DNA from: Anaerolineaceae bacterium UBA5311
Lineage (GTDB): Bacteria > Chloroflexota > Anaerolineae > Anaerolineales > Anaerolineaceae
Reading direction: 5' to 3'
DNA length: 16,738 nt
Assembly: GCA_002411175.1 (NCBI GenBank)
Contig: DHRN01000092.1
Location: 1 to 16,738 of the forward strand
Position 1 is the first letter of the stretch; every line of letters starts with the position of its first letter. Position numbers and translations under genes: made by a program. This document shows, piece by piece, positions 12,982 through 16,738 of the stretch. The notes beneath the pieces were generated by a model. It was given only the letters and a program-made list of their open reading frames with translations. It was not told where the DNA came from and made no database searches.

Positions 12982-14246
12982 TGGCAGGCAGACAATATGC
13001 CGTTATGGGCGGCTCAGTTTGGGGCAACCGCGGCGCGGAGGCGATGCTGATGACTGTGATCGCTGAAATTCGCAAATTTGACCCTGACGCGCTCTTCAAT
13101 GTTTTTACAATTTATCCAAAAAAGGACCGAACGCTGGTCAAGGATGAAAATATCCGCTTCCTGAGTGGAGCGCCTCTCGCCGTAGCGATCAACCACCTTG
13201 CCTGGTCTTTACTGGCTGCCCCTTTCAGGCTGCTGGGGATTAAAATCCCCCTGCCCAAGTCGGTTCGAGCCTTGCGAGGGTCCGACTTTTTGCTTGACAT
13301 TGGAGGGATCACTTTTTCTGATGGACGGGCGCTTCAGCTGCTTTATAATGTATTTACGATCTGGCCGGCAATGTTGCTGGGAGTGCCGGTGATTAAGCTT
13401 TCCCAAGCTCTTGGTCCCTTCCAGACCAATCTGAACCGCAAACTGGCAACCCACTTCCTGCCCAGGTGCGAACACATTTTTACCCGTGGTTACCTGAGCA
13501 ATGGATTCGTCCAGGGACTGCCAAAACTGGAGGGCAAGGTGGAACAGGCAGCCGATATCGCCTTTTTGTTTGAGCCGGAGTACAGCCTTTCACAAGAAAA
13601 CGAAGAAAAAGCCGCAAATATGCGGGCGAAGATAATAGAATGGAAACGTGCTGGAGAAAGAGTGATCAGCATCGTGCCCAGCAGCCTGGTCCTGAAACGC
13701 TCACTTAAACAAGGATTTGACTACCCGGGCAAACTGTTGAATCTGTGTCTGGACACCAGAGATAAAGCCTTTCGCTATGTTTTCCTTCCAAATGGAACCC
13801 GCGAAGGTTCTGAAAAGACGATGAATAACGACATTATTGCCATCAATTTGATTCGCGATAAGTTCAGAGATGAGTTATCTTCAGAAGTGTTTGAAAGAAT
13901 AGAATGGGTGGATTATGACATCAATACCCGTGGGGTTCGGGAAATTATTGGAGCAAGCGACGGCTTGGTCGCGTCGCGGTTCCACGCGATGGTTGCCGGG
14001 CTCTCTCTCTGTGTTCCCACCATGGTGATTGGTTGGTCACATAAGTATCGTGAAACCTTGGCAGATTTTGGCATGGAAACTTATGCCATCGACTACAAAA
14101 ACACGGACCTGAATCTCCTTAAGGCTTACCGAACTTTTATTGACAACCTGGAAACGACCAGGGCACAGCTGCAAAGCAGGATTGACACTGTTAAGACCTC
14201 TTCAGCCAGCCAGTTTGAATATTTAAGGCGCATCAGCATTGGATAA
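12981..14246 (+). CDS. polysaccharide pyruvyl transferase family protein
   Basis: Proteins of this family add a pyruvate ketal from phosphoenolpyruvate to sugar residues of exopolysaccharides or wall polymers (CsaB, WcaK, Pvg1 relatives). The 421-aa protein shows the N-terminal GGSVWGNRGAEAML (10-23), DIGGITFSDG (106-115), and KLSQALGPF (139-147). The C-terminal signature SRFHAMVAGLSLCVPTMVIGW (332-352, quoted in part: SRFHAMVAG and VPTMVIGW) holds the conserved Arg333/His335. SHKYRETLADFG (353-364) completes the GT-B-like C-terminal half. There is no signal peptide, so it acts in the cytoplasm, probably on a lipid-linked precursor. It starts at ATG 12981 inside the stop of the FrhB-like gene (TGATG) and overlaps the flippase-like gene by 8 nt, so all three are likely coupled. 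The acceptor sugar is unknown. Confidence 0.9.
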   Translation: MAGRQYAVMGGSVWGNRGAEAMLMTVIAEIRKFDPDALFNVFTIYPKKDRTLVKDENIRFLSGAPLAVAINHLAWSLLAAPFRLLGIKIPLPKSVRALRGSDFLLDIGGITFSDGRALQLLYNVFTIWPAMLLGVPVIKLSQALGPFQTNLNRKLATHFLPRCEHIFTRGYLSNGFVQGLPKLEGKVEQAADIAFLFEPEYSLSQENEEKAANMRAKIIEWKRAGERVISIVPSSLVLKRSLKQGFDYPGKLLNLCLDTRDKAFRYVFLPNGTREGSEKTMNNDIIAINLIRDKFRDELSSEVFERIEWVDYDINTRGVREIIGASDGLVASRFHAMVAGLSLCVPTMVIGWSHKYRETLADFGMETYAIDYKNTDLNLLKAYRTFIDNLETTRAQLQSRIDTVKTSSASQFEYLRRISIG

Positions 14247-15204
14247 AAAGAAAATACTCGGAATCGTCAAATGGCTCTGGCTTGTGCTCGTGTTAGCCGC
14301 TGCAGGTTATTACTTTTATCGTAACCGCGAACAAGTCACCAACCTGCTAAGCCAGCTGAGTGCCTGGCGAATTATGCTTTCGTTGATTCTTTTGCTGATC
14401 GGGAAAATGTTTCTCGTGCTTCTGGTCCAATTTTCGGTCAATACAGAAGGATGGCACCCAAAATACACTGAAACCCTGGGGATTTATGGAATCTCATCGT
14501 TGGGTAAGTACATCCCGGGAGGGGTCTGGCATTTTGTTGGGCGCTTCGGAGTGTACAAAATAAACGGTCTGTCGGCAAAGGCAACCACGAGGGCGTTGGT
14601 TTTGGAAAATATCTGGTTGTTGGGTTCAGCTGTAGCTACTGGTGTGGTTGGGGTTTTTCTAATCCGGTTTGACCTGATTGCAGATCTTTTGCACCTGCCC
14701 AACCAAAAGTGGCTGGCTGTGATTTTTACGGTTGCCGCGCTTGGTTTGTGGCTGCTTGTCCTGGCATTGGTTCACAAAATCATGCGCCGTTATACCACCG
14801 AAGACCTCCCGAGCATTTTTCTGGTCGCCGCTGTGGGAATGGTTCTCTGGACCTTTATCGGCGGCAGTTTCTTTGTCATGTTCCAGGAGTTTCCAGCTTC
14901 AGCCGCGCCCCTCTTTATCGGCGGTTACGCCGTAAGCTGGGCGGTCGGATACATTGCCGTGTTTGCTCCGGGAGGGCTGGGCATCCGTGAAGCAGTCCTG
15001 TCTTTTGTTTTTTCGAACATCGCAACGGTGGAAATGATCGCAGTTTATGCTGCCATGAACCGGATTATCTGGGTAATTGCAGAAGTCATGTTTGGTCTTG
15101 TTGGTATGCTGCAGAAGAAGATCATGGCGCCTGAAGCGGAGTATACAGGTTTAAGCCTTAACTCCAAAGAAGAGCAGGATAAATCCATCCAGGAAAATTC
15201 ATAA
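14239..15204 (+). CDS. flippase-like integral membrane protein (lysylphosphatidylglycerol synthase TM-domain family, UPF0104-like)
   Basis: This is a multi-pass membrane protein of 321 aa with about eight hydrophobic segments. The family signatures are ISSLGKYIPGGVWHFVGRFG (about 91-110) and FAPGGLGIREAVL (about 248-260). These are found in the membrane domain of MprF and in stand-alone proteins near glycosyltransferase genes, and a lipid or polyprenyl-sugar flipping role has been proposed for this group. The soluble lysyl-transfer domain of MprF is absent. The C-terminal ~35 residues are charged and cytoplasmic. The start is TTG 14239, overlapping the pyruvyl transferase stop by 8 nt, with AAGG at 14225-14228. 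No ATG fits better. It may move the product of the GT2 synthase to the outer face for the YfhO-like protein; that is inference. It ends 9 nt from the convergent minus-strand gene, and no terminator is visible between them. Confidence 0.85.
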   Translation: MDKKKILGIVKWLWLVLVLAAAGYYFYRNREQVTNLLSQLSAWRIMLSLILLLIGKMFLVLLVQFSVNTEGWHPKYTETLGIYGISSLGKYIPGGVWHFVGRFGVYKINGLSAKATTRALVLENIWLLGSAVATGVVGVFLIRFDLIADLLHLPNQKWLAVIFTVAALGLWLLVLALVHKIMRRYTTEDLPSIFLVAAVGMVLWTFIGGSFFVMFQEFPASAAPLFIGGYAVSWAVGYIAVFAPGGLGIREAVLSFVFSNIATVEMIAVYAAMNRIIWVIAEVMFGLVGMLQKKIMAPEAEYTGLSLNSKEEQDKSIQENS

Positions 15205-15213
15205 AAACTATAA

Positions 15214-16662
15214 TTAATTGTCTTTGGGTCGGGTGGACTGATCCTTTTTGATTTGGTCGGTAATGAAATAAACCGCCACCCCGATAGCAGCGAATGCGAG
15301 GAGCCAGAGCCAGTTTGCTGGGTCATCGGTCAGACTGAAAGCGTTTGGGGTTTCGGTTGGGGTTGGCGTCGACAGGGGTAAACGTGTCGCGGTTGGTGAA
15401 GAACCTGGGGTGAAGGTTGGCGTGGGCGGAGGTGTAGCGGTTGCCGGCTCAGAAATGGGAGTGTTGGTTGCCGGTGGGGTCACCTGCAGTAAAAGTCGGT
15501 TGCCCGGATAAATAACGCTGGACGCGTTCAAATAATTCCATGCGAGCAAATCGCTCAGCTGGATTCCATAAAGGCTGGCGATCCAAACCAGGTTTTGTCC
15601 ATCAGCAACTACGTGGTAATACTTCCCGTCGGCTGCCGGCGTGAGGCGCTGAAGAGGCGTCAGGGGCAATGGTGTGAAAGTTGGCGTTTGGTTGGGACCC
15701 TTGATGAGCAGCTTTTGACCAATTTGCAGGGGGGTGTCGACGGCAAGAGCATTAAGTCGCAGCAGTTCCGCCACACTGACATTGTAAGCCTCACCGATTT
15801 TGGATAAATTTTGGTATGCCTGGACCTCGTGGACGATCTTCCCCTCCGCGTCCGGGGTAGCTTTGATCACATTCCCCAGGGGAGTGGGCGTGACCATATT
15901 TTGAGAGCCTGGTCCGGCGATCATTAGTTTGTCTCCGCTCTGCAAAACATAACTTTCCGAAAGGTTGTTCCAGAGCAGGATATCTTTTATGGTCACACCA
16001 TACGCGACCGCGATTGACCAAAAGCTTTGCCCAGGCTTGACGGTATGCAGATAGTTTCCATCCGCGTCAGGTTCGACCAATTCGACGGGCGTAATCAACC
16101 CGTAGTTGCCTGGTGTCTGACCGGGAAGTGGTGTGCCGACCGGGTTGCTCTGGCAAGCTTCACCTGAAATATAGGCAGCCTGGAGGATGAAATAGGTCAT
16201 GCCATTGCTGGCTTTGGCTGTACCTGCGCCGACATGGCAGTAGTTGGGGGAGGCGGCGGGGCGCATATGCTCAAAATCTGCCCACATTAGCATGATCTGG
16301 TCGATCGTGGCACCATCGCCGGCGATCGCAAAGTTTTCGGTCGCAAAGACGGTTTTGCCTCCGCCATAACCTGCCCCGGCGAGCCGCCCTCCAACGTTGC
16401 CTATATGCCACGATAGCAGCCCGTCTGCCATAACCTGGGCGGTGGATTGCGCCACGGCGTTGATGATCGGGTCTTCAATCAGTGGAGCGTAGCCATAAGA
16501 CATGCGCAGGATGTTCATCGCGGCGATCAGGTCATATGCGCCGACCTGGCTGTGTGGTGCCGGATTGCCCTCTGCTTTGACTCGGGCGGGTAGGATTGGC
16601 GCGAACACCAAGGCAAGAGCCAACAGCAAGAGCATAAGCAGAGAGAGATTATTTTTGTGCAT
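15214..16662 (-). CDS. secreted CAP-domain protein with three LysM repeats and a C-terminal membrane anchor
   Basis: This is a 482-aa exported protein. A signal peptide occupies about 1-30 (KNN, a long Leu-rich core, then PARVKA). The CAP/SCP-PR1 domain covers about 42-168, with His86 (SWHIG), Glu109 (ATENFA) and His132 (FEHMRPA) in the expected active-cleft positions, and a likely Cys142/Cys170 pair. Three LysM modules follow (about 204-248, 277-321 and 349-393) in units that repeat every 72 residues, then a Thr/Pro-rich stalk (394-440). A membrane helix is at 450-468 with a basic tail, so the protein is anchored with its domains outside. LysM modules usually bind peptidoglycan or related amino-sugar polymers. 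The start at 16662 has no clear ribosome site. It converges on the polysaccharide run and need not be functionally linked to it, but both concern the cell surface. Confidence 0.92.
   Translation of the reverse strand: MHKNNLSLLMLLLLALALVFAPILPARVKAEGNPAPHSQVGAYDLIAAMNILRMSYGYAPLIEDPIINAVAQSTAQVMADGLLSWHIGNVGGRLAGAGYGGGKTVFATENFAIAGDGATIDQIMLMWADFEHMRPAASPNYCHVGAGTAKASNGMTYFILQAAYISGEACQSNPVGTPLPGQTPGNYGLITPVELVEPDADGNYLHTVKPGQSFWSIAVAYGVTIKDILLWNNLSESYVLQSGDKLMIAGPGSQNMVTPTPLGNVIKATPDAEGKIVHEVQAYQNLSKIGEAYNVSVAELLRLNALAVDTPLQIGQKLLIKGPNQTPTFTPLPLTPLQRLTPAADGKYYHVVADGQNLVWIASLYGIQLSDLLAWNYLNASSVIYPGNRLLLQVTPPATNTPISEPATATPPPTPTFTPGSSPTATRLPLSTPTPTETPNAFSLTDDPANWLWLLAFAAIGVAVYFITDQIKKDQSTRPKDN
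15484..16074 (-). repeat. three tandem LysM units with a 72-residue period
   Basis: Within the CAP/LysM protein, units begin at residues 197, 269 and 341. Each opens with a (E/T)P-x-A-(D/E)-G-(N/K)-x-x-H-x-V lead-in (EPDADGNYLHTV, TPDAEGKIVHEV, TPAADGKYYHVV), followed by the LysM core and a G-x-(K/R)-L-x-(I/L) end. Units one and two are both exactly 72 residues, which points to intragenic duplication. Unit two has diverged most in the first LysM helix. Confidence 0.85.
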
Positions 16663-16738
16663 GGTACATTAATACCATAATTTTGAAGGAGTGTTTTTAA
16701 CCGCGGCAGGGAATGGCAGCAATTCTCAATATGAATGT
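16663..16738. other. right-edge non-coding stretch upstream of the CAP/LysM gene
   Basis: This 76-nt stretch should hold the promoter of the minus-strand gene. It is A/T-rich near the start (TATGGTATTAAT on the minus strand), but no convincing -35/-10 pair was found. On the plus strand, frames open from GTG 16691 or ATG 16713 to the window edge. These are too short to call. Confidence 0.3.

Noticed and set aside
15200..15235. Possible bidirectional terminator between the flippase-like gene and the convergent CAP/LysM gene.
   Set aside because: Only a short AATTAATT palindrome and A/T bases are present. There is no GC-rich stem followed by a T-run on either strand.
16691..16738. Possible divergent gene starting at GTG 16691 or ATG 16713.
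   Set aside because: The candidate ribosome sites touch the start codons and fewer than 17 codons remain before the window edge, so nothing can be supported.

Overview
This window looks like the inner part of a cell-surface polysaccharide locus from a bacterium, most likely a Chloroflexota member of the Anaerolineae type. That placement is an inference. It rests on the style of the proteins: a CAP/LysM wall protein with a Thr/Pro-rich stalk, a short Wzm/Wzt exporter with an extended permease N-terminus, and a YfhO-type membrane glycosyltransferase. It also rests on mid-range base composition and occasional TTG/GTG starts. No marker gene in the window proves it.

Layout. Positions 86-15204 hold a tightly packed run of twelve plus-strand genes, most overlapping by a few bases or separated by under 25 nt. 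(1) 86-1697: ABC-2 polysaccharide exporter, permease plus ATPase. (2) 1697-5119: complete dTDP-L-rhamnose pathway in the order rmlC-rmlB-rmlA-rmlD. (3) 5121-8320: a SAM methyltransferase with a C-terminal coiled coil, followed by a tandem GT2 glycosyltransferase. The two reading frames meet at a run of nine A residues and look like one protein interrupted by a frame change. (4) 8362-10782: YfhO-family membrane protein. (5) 10894-11868: polyprenyl-phosphate sugar synthase-like GT2 with two C-terminal membrane segments, preceded by a 111-nt gap with a possible promoter and a six-codon mini-ORF. (6) 11872-14246: an FrhB/FdhB-type iron-sulfur flavoprotein overlapping a polysaccharide pyruvyl transferase. 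(7) 14239-15204: a flippase-like multi-pass membrane protein. A convergent minus-strand gene (16662-15214) encodes a secreted, membrane-anchored CAP protein with three LysM repeats.

How it may work together. The rml genes supply dTDP-rhamnose. The methyltransferase/GT2 protein probably adds rhamnose or related sugars to a lipid-linked chain in the cytoplasm and may methylate it, and Wzm/Wzt exports the chain. The second half resembles the three-component extracytoplasmic glycosylation modules (CsbB/GtrB-type synthase, flippase, YfhO-type GT-C transferase) that decorate a polymer after export. The pyruvyl transferase and its flavoprotein partner would add an acidic ketal or a related change. 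No priming transferase, ligase or polymerase is visible, so the locus probably extends to the left.

Most notable points: the A9 frame junction at 6056-6064, the candidate three-component decoration module interleaved with an ABC-export locus, and the FrhB/pyruvyl-transferase pair. There is no RNA gene, CRISPR array, insertion sequence or clear terminator in the window, and no gene-free stretch longer than 300 bases.
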